Below, piece after piece: positions 8,433-15,780 of a DNA stretch of 32,605 bases (positions within the stretch are counted from its first letter, which is position 1; each line of letters starts with the position of its first letter). The translations under genes were made by a program, and so were the position numbers. The stretch is from Actinomycetota bacterium (lineage in GTDB: Bacteria; Actinomycetota; Actinomycetes; Nanopelagicales; Nanopelagicaceae): NCBI GenBank assembly GCA_947505195.1, contig CANNIM010000004.1, positions 1 to 32,605 on the forward strand, written 5' to 3'. The notes below the pieces were generated by a model. It ran no database searches. It was not told where the DNA came from and saw nothing but the letters and a program-made list of their open reading frames with translations.

Positions 8433-9578
8433 ATGATGTCAAAACTAACCGCACTCCCACTTTCAAAACTGAAAGAACGCAAGAGCGACAAATGGCGAAG
8501 TTTTCCAGCCGATGTTTTGCCGCTGCCAGTTGCAGAGATGGATTTCGAAATAGCAAAACCAATTAGAGATGTTCTAGAAGAGATGATTCAGGGTTCAGAT
8601 ACTGGTTATCTTGGGCCAGTACCAGAGCTAGGAATTAACTTAGCCAAGTTTGCTAAAGCCCGCTGGGGCTGGGATGTAGATCCAGCACAGGTCTTCACTG
8701 CAACAGATGTTGGTGTTGGCATGGTTGAAATGGCCCGAACGATAGTTAACCCAGGTGATTCAATCATGGTTAATTCACCGGTCTATCACAATTTCAAAAA
8801 TTGGATCTCAGAATTGAAATGCCTTCTTTATGACGCCCCACTTACTAAAGATGAGTTGCACTACACACTCGATTTAGCGGCAGTTGAGGCCGGATATAAA
8901 AGTGGCGTAAAAATTCACTTCTTGTGCAACCCACATAATCCAGTCGGAACTGTTTTTACCAAGGTTGAACTTGCTGGCCTTGCCGATCTTGCAAAGCGTT
9001 ATGACGTAACGGTTTTCAGCGATGAAATTCATGCGCCTCTTACATACAAGGCATCTGAGTTCACGCCATTTCTTGATGTGAGTGAAGTTGCTCGAGAAGT
9101 TGGTATTTGTGTTACTGCGGCCAGTAAGAGCTGGAATTTAGCCGGCCTTAAGTGCGCAACGATAATTACTGGCCACCCAAAGCAGTTAGCTCGCGCAAAT
9201 TCCATGCCGATGGCCGTTCATTATCGCGCCTCACTTTTTGGCGCAATCGCCTCCGCAACCGCCTATGAATGTAGTGATTGGTTAGATAACGCAATTGAAA
9301 CGCTGGACAGCAATAGAAAGTACATCGCTAATTTGTTAACGCAGAAGTTGCCTAGCGTTGGCTATCGCGTTCCCGATTGTTCTTACTTAGCCTGGCTTGA
9401 TCTAACATCGTTAAATCTAGGCGCTGACCCAAGTGAGGAATTACTAAAGAGAGCTAAGTTAGCGCTCAATTCTGGGATCAGCTTCGGCCCCTCATCAGGT
9501 CAATTCGTTCGTCTAAATTTTGCTACGAGCGAGGAAATTATTGACGAGGCGATTTCAAGGATTGTGTCGCTGACCTAG
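8433..9578 (+). CDS. MalY/PatB-family PLP aminotransferase (C-S lyase type)
   Basis: Fold-type I PLP enzyme of 381 residues. The N-terminus with LPLPVAEMDFEIAKPI, then GYLGP, the cofactor motif FLCNPHNPVGTVFTKVEL, SDEIHAPLTY, and Schiff-base Lys232 in TAASKSWNLAGLKCA, place it in the MalY/PatB group. That group includes cystathionine beta-lyases that split cystathionine to homocysteine, pyruvate and ammonia. It starts at one of two adjacent ATGs, 9 nt after the TerC-like gene, without a strong ribosome binding site. Beta-lyase activity in methionine synthesis is plausible, but the subgroup also holds general aminotransferases. Confidence 0.85.
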   Translation: MMSKLTALPLSKLKERKSDKWRSFPADVLPLPVAEMDFEIAKPIRDVLEEMIQGSDTGYLGPVPELGINLAKFAKARWGWDVDPAQVFTATDVGVGMVEMARTIVNPGDSIMVNSPVYHNFKNWISELKCLLYDAPLTKDELHYTLDLAAVEAGYKSGVKIHFLCNPHNPVGTVFTKVELAGLADLAKRYDVTVFSDEIHAPLTYKASEFTPFLDVSEVAREVGICVTAASKSWNLAGLKCATIITGHPKQLARANSMPMAVHYRASLFGAIASATAYECSDWLDNAIETLDSNRKYIANLLTQKLPSVGYRVPDCSYLAWLDLTSLNLGADPSEELLKRAKLALNSGISFGPSSGQFVRLNFATSEEIIDEAISRIVSLT

Positions 9579-9617
9579 CGCAGGACAAGTAGATATTTTG
9601 TAAGGTAGATTTATCCC

Positions 9618-9764
9618 ATGATCAAAGCCATCCGGCGCCTTTTGGCCACACTGACATTCCTTGCAGTAATTGCTGCCGGAATTAAGGCCGCCTTTGAATG
9701 GGTCGCACAAAGCGGCGATGATGATCATGAAGTTTTTGCGGATGATGACCGCGAAACAGTTTAA
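9618..9764 (+). CDS. Small 48-aa membrane protein (hypothetical)
   Basis: Too short for the ORF track. ATG 9618 to TAA 9764 encodes a basic N-terminus (MIKAIRRLLA), one hydrophobic helix (about residues 8-26, TLTFLAVIAAGIKAAF) and a strongly acidic tail with DDD twice. It fills the otherwise empty gap between malY-like and the next gene, ending 16 nt before the latter. Positive-inside topology would put the acidic tail outside. I do not recognise a family. Confidence 0.6.
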   Translation: MIKAIRRLLATLTFLAVIAAGIKAAFEWVAQSGDDDHEVFADDDRETV

Positions 9765-9780
9765 AAAAGGAATCCGCTAA

Positions 9781-10155
9781 ATGGAATATGTAGCAGGATC
9801 ATGCAACCTTGGAAAAAGTGAGATACGCCGTCGACAATTTGTTGCGCTAATTGGCTTAGTTCTGACAGTTATTACAACCTTCGGGTTGCTTACAGGCGAT
9901 GCGGCAAAGAGTGCGCGTTTCGGTGTCTTTATTCCAGCCCTAGTTTTCTCAGTTGGCTTTATTCAATCACGGCGCAAATTCTGTTTAGCTTATGGATTTA
10001 TGGGGACATTCAATTTTGGTCCTCTCGGTAAGTTATCAAAAGTTGCTTCACCGCAAGACCGTAGAGAAGATCGCAAGACCGCAATCTCAATTTTGCTTCA
10101 AGCTCTCTCATTAGCGCTAACAATCACGCTAATGATTTACTTACTTCCGCTGTAA
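9781..10155 (+). CDS. Conserved membrane protein of unknown function
   Basis: A 124-residue protein with about three membrane segments: residues 21-38, 47-61 and 105-122. The motif GSCNLGKSEIRRRQ at the N-terminus and KFCLAYGFMGTFNFGPLG in the middle resemble small uncharacterised proteins I have seen in Actinobacteria and other phyla, but I cannot name the family. Two cysteines, in GSCN and RKFC, are the conserved-looking polar residues. AAGGA precedes the start. It follows the 48-aa ORF by 16 nt and its last 15 bases overlap the convergent SulP gene tail to tail. Confidence 0.75.
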   Translation: MEYVAGSCNLGKSEIRRRQFVALIGLVLTVITTFGLLTGDAAKSARFGVFIPALVFSVGFIQSRRKFCLAYGFMGTFNFGPLGKLSKVASPQDRREDRKTAISILLQALSLALTITLMIYLLPL

Positions 10156-11406
10156 TTTTTTTAGTAAGAAGTAGAACGCCGTTCCAAGGGCAATACCCCA
10201 TATGAGATCTACAAAAACAACTACTACTGCTGTAAAAACCAGGATTGAAGAATCTAGCCGTGTCGTCCGAAGTAATTCTCTCAAGTTTCCAGGGCTCGCC
10301 ATTCGATAAGAGGTTCCGATTAGGACACCAGCGAGTGCCGATGTTGGGATACTCGAAATAATTGGCGATAAGAAAAGCACAACTGAGAGCAAAAATACTG
10401 CATGAAAAATTGCCGCAAGTCTTGAAATCGCACCGGCCCTTATATTCACACCTGTTCTTGCAATGGCACCAGTCGCTGGCATGCCACCAACTAATGATGA
10501 GAACATTGATGCCAAACCTTGGCCAAAGAGTTCTCGGTTTGGTTGATACTTATGTTCATCATCGTGGATATGCGCAAGTTGATCGGCGACTCTTGCCGAT
10601 AGTAGAGATTCGATTGAGGCAAGTAGCGCGATTGCAATTGCTGCAGAAATCATTTGATAAGTGCCTAATCCAAAAAATTCAAGCTTTTGAATATGAAAAA
10701 TCGCCTTCGGTAAGTCACCGACTTTAGGAATATCTACGTCAAGTGCGAGTACAACCATTGAGCTGATCACAATTGCTAAAAAGCTTGCAGGTATATGTAT
10801 TTTAATTTTGAATTTATGAACTACTTTTGGGTAAGTGAATTTAACAAATAGAGTAAGTAGAACTATAGAAATGGCCGAATAATTAAGGCCGTTGGTTATT
10901 GCACCGCTAATAGTGTTCCATGCGGTGACGACAGTTCTGCCACCATCAATCGATGGAGTGGCGAGCGCTGTCGGGACCTGTTGCAGTGCAATCACAATTG
11001 CAATTCCTAGAGTAAAGCCCTCCATAACCGGCCACGGGACTCGGTTGATGATTGAACCAGCCCGGAAAATTCCGAGAAGAAGTGTTAATAGACCAGCAAA
11101 GAAACCAAGTGGGATCAATGACTCGACACCATATTTGGCAACAATTGGAACTAAGACAACAGTCATCGCACCGGTAGGTCCACTCACTTGAAAATTTGAG
11201 CCACCAAAAATTGCGGCTAATAGCCCAGCCAATATCGCAGTGACGAGTCCGGCTGCTGCCCCAGCACCAGTTGTGATACCAAAAGCAAGCGCCAGAGGCA
11301 GTGCAACAATTCCTACAGTAATTCCGGCTAAGAGATCTTTGCGCCAAGAAGTGCGGGCACTTTTATAATCAGCGCGGCTGGGAAGGAAATCTCTAAGGTA
11401 ATTCAT
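10141..11406 (-). CDS. SulP/SLC26-family anion transporter without STAS domain
   Basis: A 421-residue polytopic membrane protein. The N-terminal signature GITVGIVALPLALAFGI, the region GLLAAIFGGSNFQVSGPTGAM and the later ESLLSARVAD and GMPATGAIARTGVNIRAGA are SulP hallmarks. Family members move sulfate, bicarbonate or related anions by proton or sodium coupling or exchange. The protein stops right after the last membrane segment (LLKKLQRK), so the usual C-terminal cytoplasmic STAS domain is absent. AGGA lies about 10 nt before the ATG. It is divergent from hpf. Substrate cannot be told from sequence alone; no sulfate-assimilation or carbonic anhydrase gene is adjacent. Confidence 0.92.
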   Translation of the reverse strand: MNYLRDFLPSRADYKSARTSWRKDLLAGITVGIVALPLALAFGITTGAGAAAGLVTAILAGLLAAIFGGSNFQVSGPTGAMTVVLVPIVAKYGVESLIPLGFFAGLLTLLLGIFRAGSIINRVPWPVMEGFTLGIAIVIALQQVPTALATPSIDGGRTVVTAWNTISGAITNGLNYSAISIVLLTLFVKFTYPKVVHKFKIKIHIPASFLAIVISSMVVLALDVDIPKVGDLPKAIFHIQKLEFFGLGTYQMISAAIAIALLASIESLLSARVADQLAHIHDDEHKYQPNRELFGQGLASMFSSLVGGMPATGAIARTGVNIRAGAISRLAAIFHAVFLLSVVLFLSPIISSIPTSALAGVLIGTSYRMASPGNLRELLRTTRLDSSILVFTAVVVVFVDLIWGIALGTAFYFLLKKLQRK

Positions 11407-11477
11407 TTCATTTAAATCCTACTGCGATATCTGCTTAAGTGGTGTAACTTGGTCTTGTCGATTGCAAAGGAGTTTTC
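11407..11477. promoter_or_regulatory. Divergent promoter region sulP / hpf
   Basis: A 71-base gap between two outward-facing genes, so promoters for both must lie here or inside the gene ends. The hpf start has a strong site (AAAGGAG, 6 nt before ATG). I see no convincing paired -35/-10 elements or operator-like palindrome. Confidence 0.45.
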
Positions 11478-11810
11478 ATGGAAATCGTTATTCACGCTAG
11501 AAATGCAAATCTGGCAGAAGATTTCAGATCGATTGCACTTGAAAAATTAAAATCTTTGGAGCGTTTTAACCTCAAAGTTGAAAGTATAAAAGTTGAGATA
11601 AAACATGAACAGAACCCGAGATTCGGAAAGTCATCACATGAAGTGCACCTAACTACAACTGGCTCTGGGCCATTTATGCGTGCCGAGGGATCAGGATTTA
11701 ATGATTTAGCTGCATTTGATAAGGCGGTAACCGCCTTGGAATTACAGATGAGAAAGCTCCATGAAAAATCTAAAGACATTGGCCATGAAAGCGTGAGGAA
11801 GCCAAAATAA
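11478..11810 (+). CDS. hpf: Ribosome hibernation promoting factor, short form
   Basis: A 110-residue protein with the HPF/RaiA beta-alpha-beta-beta-beta-alpha fold pattern: EIVIHARNANLAEDFRSIALEKLKSLERF, then VEIKHEQNPRFGKSSHEVHLTT, then AAFDKAVTALELQMRKL. Such proteins bind the 30S decoding region and silence or pair ribosomes in stress. Actinobacterial homologues such as Rv3241c are long forms of about 200 residues or more with a C-terminal dimerisation domain, usually beside secA. Here the protein ends after the N-terminal domain, the next gene begins 4 nt later, and secA is 9 kb away. The ribosome binding site is strong. Confidence 0.9.
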   Translation: MEIVIHARNANLAEDFRSIALEKLKSLERFNLKVESIKVEIKHEQNPRFGKSSHEVHLTTTGSGPFMRAEGSGFNDLAAFDKAVTALELQMRKLHEKSKDIGHESVRKPK

Positions 11811-11814
11811 CAAT

Positions 11815-13020
11815 ATGAATTCAATTAGCGCTGGCTTAGTAGAGGCTTGGTGGATGTTGTTTCACACATTCTGGGCGCTTATTTTAGGCTTCACTTTATC
11901 TGGCGCAGTTCAGGCATTTGCCTCTCGCAAAAAAATGAAAGAACAGCTTGGCGATGACAGTTTCAAAAGTGTCTTTAAAGCAATGCTCTTTGGAATGATT
12001 AGCTCCTCTTGCTCGTATTCAGCCAGTGCTTTAGCAAAAAGTTTGTTCTCAAAGGGTGCGAATTTCACTTCCTCGATGGTTTTTATGTTTGCCAGCACAA
12101 ATCTAGTTTTAGAACTCGGTTTAGTTCTTTGGATAATGATGGGCTGGCAATTTGCGGTCGCAGAATTCTTTGGTGGTGCGATCATGATTCTTCTCTTGAA
12201 ATTGTTGATTCCAAAGTTGATTCCGGCTGAATTAATAGAACGCTCACGGGAAAGTTACGAGAGCTCTAAAGAGGTTAATTCAACAAGAAAAGCCAACTGG
12301 CATGACGCAGCTGGCTATACCATGGGTGATTTCAAAATGCTCCGAGTTGAATTAATTATTGGTTTTTTAGTTGCTGGGCTTGCTGCAAAATTAATCCCGG
12401 CTTCCTTTTGGAACCTGTTGTTTCTATCCGGTAATGGAATCATAACAAGTATCCAAAATGTAATTATCGGACCAGTAATTGCCTTCATAAGTTTTGTCTG
12501 CTCTGTAGGAAACATTCCACTAGCAGCAACACTTTGGCATGGTGGTATTTCATTTGGTGGAACTATCGCTTTTATTTTTGCCGACTTAATTTCACTTCCA
12601 TTAGTACTCATTTATCGCAAATATTATGGGACAAAACTGGCCATCAGATTAACTCTAGTTTTTTGGTTGGTTATGAGCCTTAGTGGCTTGATTACCGAAT
12701 TAATTTTTAACTTTCTTAACCTAATTCCTGCAATGGATCACGATATGTCTCACACCAATCAGATTGGCTGGAACTATACGACGATTCTTAACTTGATGGC
12801 TTTGGCGCTTATCTCCTGGATTTATTGGATGTATCGAACACAAGTAATGGATAGCTCAGATCAAGAGTTTGCGAAGGATTGGGTATGTGGCATGCAGGTA
12901 CGAATTTCTGATGCACCAGCAAACTTTGGATTTGATGGGAAGGCTTATTACTTCTGTATGCCGGGATGTAGAGACACCTTCGCGGCAAATCCAAGCAAAT
13001 TTATTCCAGTGGAGAAGTAA
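11815..13020 (+). CDS. Permease (UPF0718/ArsP-like) fused to YHS metal-binding domain
   Basis: A 401-residue protein with about 8-9 membrane segments in the pattern of the PF03773 predicted permeases (relatives of YraQ and the organoarsenical exporter ArsP). The membrane Cys motif ISSSCSYSASALAKSLF and the paired second-half motif GPVIAFISFVCSVGNIPLA are visible. The last 50 residues (about 352-400) form a YHS domain: KDWVCGMQV, YYFCMPGCRDTFAANPSKF, with Cys spacing typical of metal-binding YHS modules seen in copper ATPases. A His/Met/Asp-rich loop (AMDHDMSHTNQ) precedes the last helix. Metal or metalloid export is inferred. It starts 4 nt after hpf and probably shares its transcript. Confidence 0.82.
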   Translation: MNSISAGLVEAWWMLFHTFWALILGFTLSGAVQAFASRKKMKEQLGDDSFKSVFKAMLFGMISSSCSYSASALAKSLFSKGANFTSSMVFMFASTNLVLELGLVLWIMMGWQFAVAEFFGGAIMILLLKLLIPKLIPAELIERSRESYESSKEVNSTRKANWHDAAGYTMGDFKMLRVELIIGFLVAGLAAKLIPASFWNLLFLSGNGIITSIQNVIIGPVIAFISFVCSVGNIPLAATLWHGGISFGGTIAFIFADLISLPLVLIYRKYYGTKLAIRLTLVFWLVMSLSGLITELIFNFLNLIPAMDHDMSHTNQIGWNYTTILNLMALALISWIYWMYRTQVMDSSDQEFAKDWVCGMQVRISDAPANFGFDGKAYYFCMPGCRDTFAANPSKFIPVEK

Positions 13021-13086
13021 AAGCAGGCCCACTCTGAATATTCAACTAATATATGAGCATTGAAGATTATTGAAGTAAAAATTTCG

Positions 13087-13104
13087 TAGAGGAGAAATCA
13101 ATTG
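13087..13104 (+). promoter_or_regulatory. Ribosome binding site deciding the TTG start of pirin
   Basis: GTAGAGGAG is followed by seven bases and then TTG at 13102-13104. No ATG or GTG in this frame is better placed, so this strong site supports a TTG start. Confidence 0.75.
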
Positions 13105-14097
13105 CCTGCAGTTACCGTCGCTGACATAACAATCTTGCCAAGAGTCATAGTTGAGCCAACTGCGCGAGCTCGAAGCGTTAAGAGCGTAACGACTGCGCCA
13201 CAAGGGTTCGAAGGCGAAGGCTTTCCGGTCCGTCGTGCATTTGCCGGTGTTGACATGGCAAAGCTGGATCCATTCATTCACTTAGATCAAATGGGCGAAG
13301 TTGAATACGCACCGGGTGAACCAAAGGGAACGCCATGGCATCCACATCGCGGCTTTGAAACTGTTACCTACATAATCGATGGAATATTTGATCATAAAGA
13401 TAATCACGGTGGCGGCGGAACAATTACAAATGGCGATACCCAATGGATGACTGCGGGCGCTGGAATTTTGCATATCGAAACCCCACCAGAACATTTAGTA
13501 ATGAGTGGCGGCCTCTTTCATGGTTTCCAACTCTGGGTAAATTTGCCAGCAGCGAAGAAGTGGTCAAAGCCTGCATACCAAGATTTGCGCGCATCCGATG
13601 TTAAATTATTAGCATCAAGTGATGGCGGAACTTTAATTCGAGTAATCGCCGGTGAAGTTGCTGGAAACGTTGGACCTGGTTCAACGCAAACTCCAATTTC
13701 AATTGTGCACGCAACTCTTGCACCTGGAGCAAAGTTAGAGCTTCCATGGAATAAGAATTACAACGCACTTATCTACACCTTGAATGGTCACGGCACCGTT
13801 GGTGAAAATAAACAACCAGTTCATATGGGACAACTTGCAGTAATGGGCGATGGCGATATCTTGGTGATTCAAGCGGATCCAACTCAGGAATCTAGATCAC
13901 CAGATATGGATGTTCTAATCCTTGGTGGCGAGCCAATTAAAGAGCCAGTCGCTTGGATGGGGCCATTTGTAATGAATACCAAGGCCGAAGTTCTAAAGGC
14001 TTTTGATGACTTCCAGAAAGGTCTGCTTGGCACAATTCCAGCCGCAGATATAACAGGAGTGCACAACACACCTAACGAAGTTATCGAAGGTAATTAA
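13102..14097 (+). CDS. Pirin family protein
   Basis: Bicupin protein of 331 residues. The N-terminal cupin carries the pirin metal site motif HPHRGFETVTYIIDGIFDHKD and the hallmark GDTQWMTAGAGILHIE. The second cupin holds LPWNKNYNALIYTLNG. Pirins bind iron and have been reported as redox-dependent regulators or quercetinases; which applies here cannot be told. The product begins MPAVTVADITILPRV from a TTG codon with a strong ribosome binding site. The C-terminus (MGPFVMNTKAEVLKAFDDFQKG) is the normal pirin end. It is convergent with pntB, 7 nt apart, with no visible terminator. Confidence 0.93.
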   Translation: MPAVTVADITILPRVIVEPTARARSVKSVTTAPQGFEGEGFPVRRAFAGVDMAKLDPFIHLDQMGEVEYAPGEPKGTPWHPHRGFETVTYIIDGIFDHKDNHGGGGTITNGDTQWMTAGAGILHIETPPEHLVMSGGLFHGFQLWVNLPAAKKWSKPAYQDLRASDVKLLASSDGGTLIRVIAGEVAGNVGPGSTQTPISIVHATLAPGAKLELPWNKNYNALIYTLNGHGTVGENKQPVHMGQLAVMGDGDILVIQADPTQESRSPDMDVLILGGEPIKEPVAWMGPFVMNTKAEVLKAFDDFQKGLLGTIPAADITGVHNTPNEVIEGN

Positions 14098-14104
14098 CTA
14101 ATAG

Positions 14105-15493
14105 TTATAGTGCTTTTAAGGCGCTTACAACTTTAGTTAGTGAATCTTTAGCATCTCCGAATAGAAGCGTAGTTTTAGCATCGTAAAGCAAATCATTTTC
14201 AATACCGGCAAAACCTGGACGCATTGAACGCTTTAAGAAAATAACATTTCCTGCGCCTGCAACATCAAGAATTGGCATTCCATAGATTGGGCAACCAGGA
14301 GTTGTCTTTGCAGCTGGATTAACAACATCGTTTGCACCAACTACTAGAACAACATCGGTTTGTGGGAAAGTTGGATTTATCTCTTCCATTTCAACCAGTT
14401 GTTCGTAAGGAACACTTGCTTCTGCAAGAAGAACATTCATATGACCAGGCATACGACCTGCAACTGGGTGAATTCCATATGCCACTTCAACGCCACGTTC
14501 AGCGAGAAGGTCTGCGAGTTCACGAACAGTGTGTTGTGCTTGCGCAACTGCAAGCCCGAAGCCAGGAACGATTACAACGCGCTGGGCATAATTAAGAAGA
14601 ATTGCAACATCATCAGGAGATCCTGATTTAACTGGGCGAACTTCGCCACCTACTGCTTGTGCTTGTGGCTTAGCAGTGAATGCACCGAAGAGAGTTCCAA
14701 ATAGCGAGCGTCCCATTGCTTCTGCCATCTTGCGAGTAAGAATTGTTCCGGAAGCACCAACCAGTGTTCCTGCAACAATTAAAAGCGTTGATTGCAAGAC
14801 ATATCCGCTAGCAGCAACTGTTAGTCCAGTAAATGCATTTAAGAGTGAGATAACGATTGGAACATCTGCTCCGCCAACTGGAAGTACGAAGAGGACACCA
14901 AAGAGAAGTGCGAGTATGCCCATAACTAGAAGTGGGGTATTTCCACCTGAAGAAATGGTCCAACCACCTGATGCTAAAACTCCGACAAGGGTTGCGGCGA
15001 TAACAAAGCGGCCGCCAGGAAATACAACTGGTCGAGTTGTCATTAACTCTTGTAACTTCAAGAAAGTAATTACAGAACCTGAGAAAGAGGTTGACCCAAC
15101 AATTACGGTAAAGACGGTCGCAATTAAGTTCGCGGTAGAAGGCTTTCCTTCAGCGCTTAGATTTAGGTATTCAACAATTGCTACAAGTGCGGCAGCGCCA
15201 CCACCAACACCATTAAATAGTGCAACAAGTTGTGGCATCTGTGTCATCTGAATCTTACGTGCGGCCGGGACTCCAACGATTACACCGAAAGCGATTGCAC
15301 CAATGATCAAAAGCGTGTTGTGTCCCTCTTCAATAGCAGGATCAAAGAAGACAATTACCGTTGCGACGGTGGCACCAAAGGCGCCAATTAGATTTCCACG
15401 ACGTGCAGTCTTAGGGGCTGAAAGTCCCTTAAGCGCCATGATGAACGAAACTGCGACACCAAGACCAAGGAGGGCATATAGATTTGAATTCAT
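14105..15493 (-). CDS. pntB: NAD(P) transhydrogenase subunit beta PntB
   Basis: Membrane subunit of the proton-translocating transhydrogenase, which uses the proton gradient to make NADPH from NADH. The 462 residues contain about nine membrane helices in the first 270 residues and then the NADP(H)-binding domain III with VPGFGLAVAQAQHTVRELADLL, GIHPVAGRMPGHMNVLLAEA and DVVLVVGANDVVNPAA. The start ATG overlaps the pntAb stop by one base (TAATG), so translation is coupled. It is the last gene of pntAa-pntAb-pntB. Confidence 0.97.
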   Translation of the reverse strand: MNSNLYALLGLGVAVSFIMALKGLSAPKTARRGNLIGAFGATVATVIVFFDPAIEEGHNTLLIIGAIAFGVIVGVPAARKIQMTQMPQLVALFNGVGGGAAALVAIVEYLNLSAEGKPSTANLIATVFTVIVGSTSFSGSVITFLKLQELMTTRPVVFPGGRFVIAATLVGVLASGGWTISSGGNTPLLVMGILALLFGVLFVLPVGGADVPIVISLLNAFTGLTVAASGYVLQSTLLIVAGTLVGASGTILTRKMAEAMGRSLFGTLFGAFTAKPQAQAVGGEVRPVKSGSPDDVAILLNYAQRVVIVPGFGLAVAQAQHTVRELADLLAERGVEVAYGIHPVAGRMPGHMNVLLAEASVPYEQLVEMEEINPTFPQTDVVLVVGANDVVNPAAKTTPGCPIYGMPILDVAGAGNVIFLKRSMRPGFAGIENDLLYDAKTTLLFGDAKDSLTKVVSALKAL

Positions 15494-15780
15494 TACTTCT
15501 TACCGCCCTTTCCTTTAAACATTTCGAGCATGCGATCTGTTACAACAAAACCGCCCACCATATTTATCGTTGCTAAAACAACTGCGAGAATTGCTAAGGT
15601 AGTTTCTAAAGTAGTTTTTGCCTCGGCAGCAACGAGAATTGCGCCAACTAAAATAATTCCGTGGATGGCATTTGCACCAGACATTAAAGGGGTGTGAAGG
15701 GTTGTCGAAACTTTAGATACAACCTCAAAACCTACGAAGACCGAGAGAATAAAGATTGTCAGAATTGCCATAGTTGTCAT
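15493..15780 (-). CDS. pntAb: NAD(P) transhydrogenase alpha subunit, membrane part PntAb
   Basis: A 95-residue protein with three to four membrane helices and the motif TLHTPLMSGANAIHGIILVGA, which equals the C-terminal membrane domain of E. coli PntA. In this organism the alpha subunit is split in two, as in many Actinobacteria and alphaproteobacteria. Its ATG overlaps the pntAa stop (ATGA, 4 nt) and its stop overlaps the pntB start, so the three genes form one tight operon. Confidence 0.96.
   Translation of the reverse strand: MTTMAILTIFILSVFVGFEVVSKVSTTLHTPLMSGANAIHGIILVGAILVAAEAKTTLETTLAILAVVLATINMVGGFVVTDRMLEMFKGKGGKK

Noticed and set aside
10362-10727. 121-aa plus-strand ORF inside sulP
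   Set aside because: Out-of-family His/Leu/Arg-rich product opposite a clear SulP transporter.
11492-11824. 110-aa minus-strand ORF opposite hpf
   Set aside because: Antisense shadow of a recognised family; no start signal and no recognisable motifs.
14676-15251. 191-aa plus-strand ORF opposite pntB
   Set aside because: It mirrors the membrane region of a certain gene, has shadow-like composition (many Thr/Pro/Ala) and no ribosome binding site.
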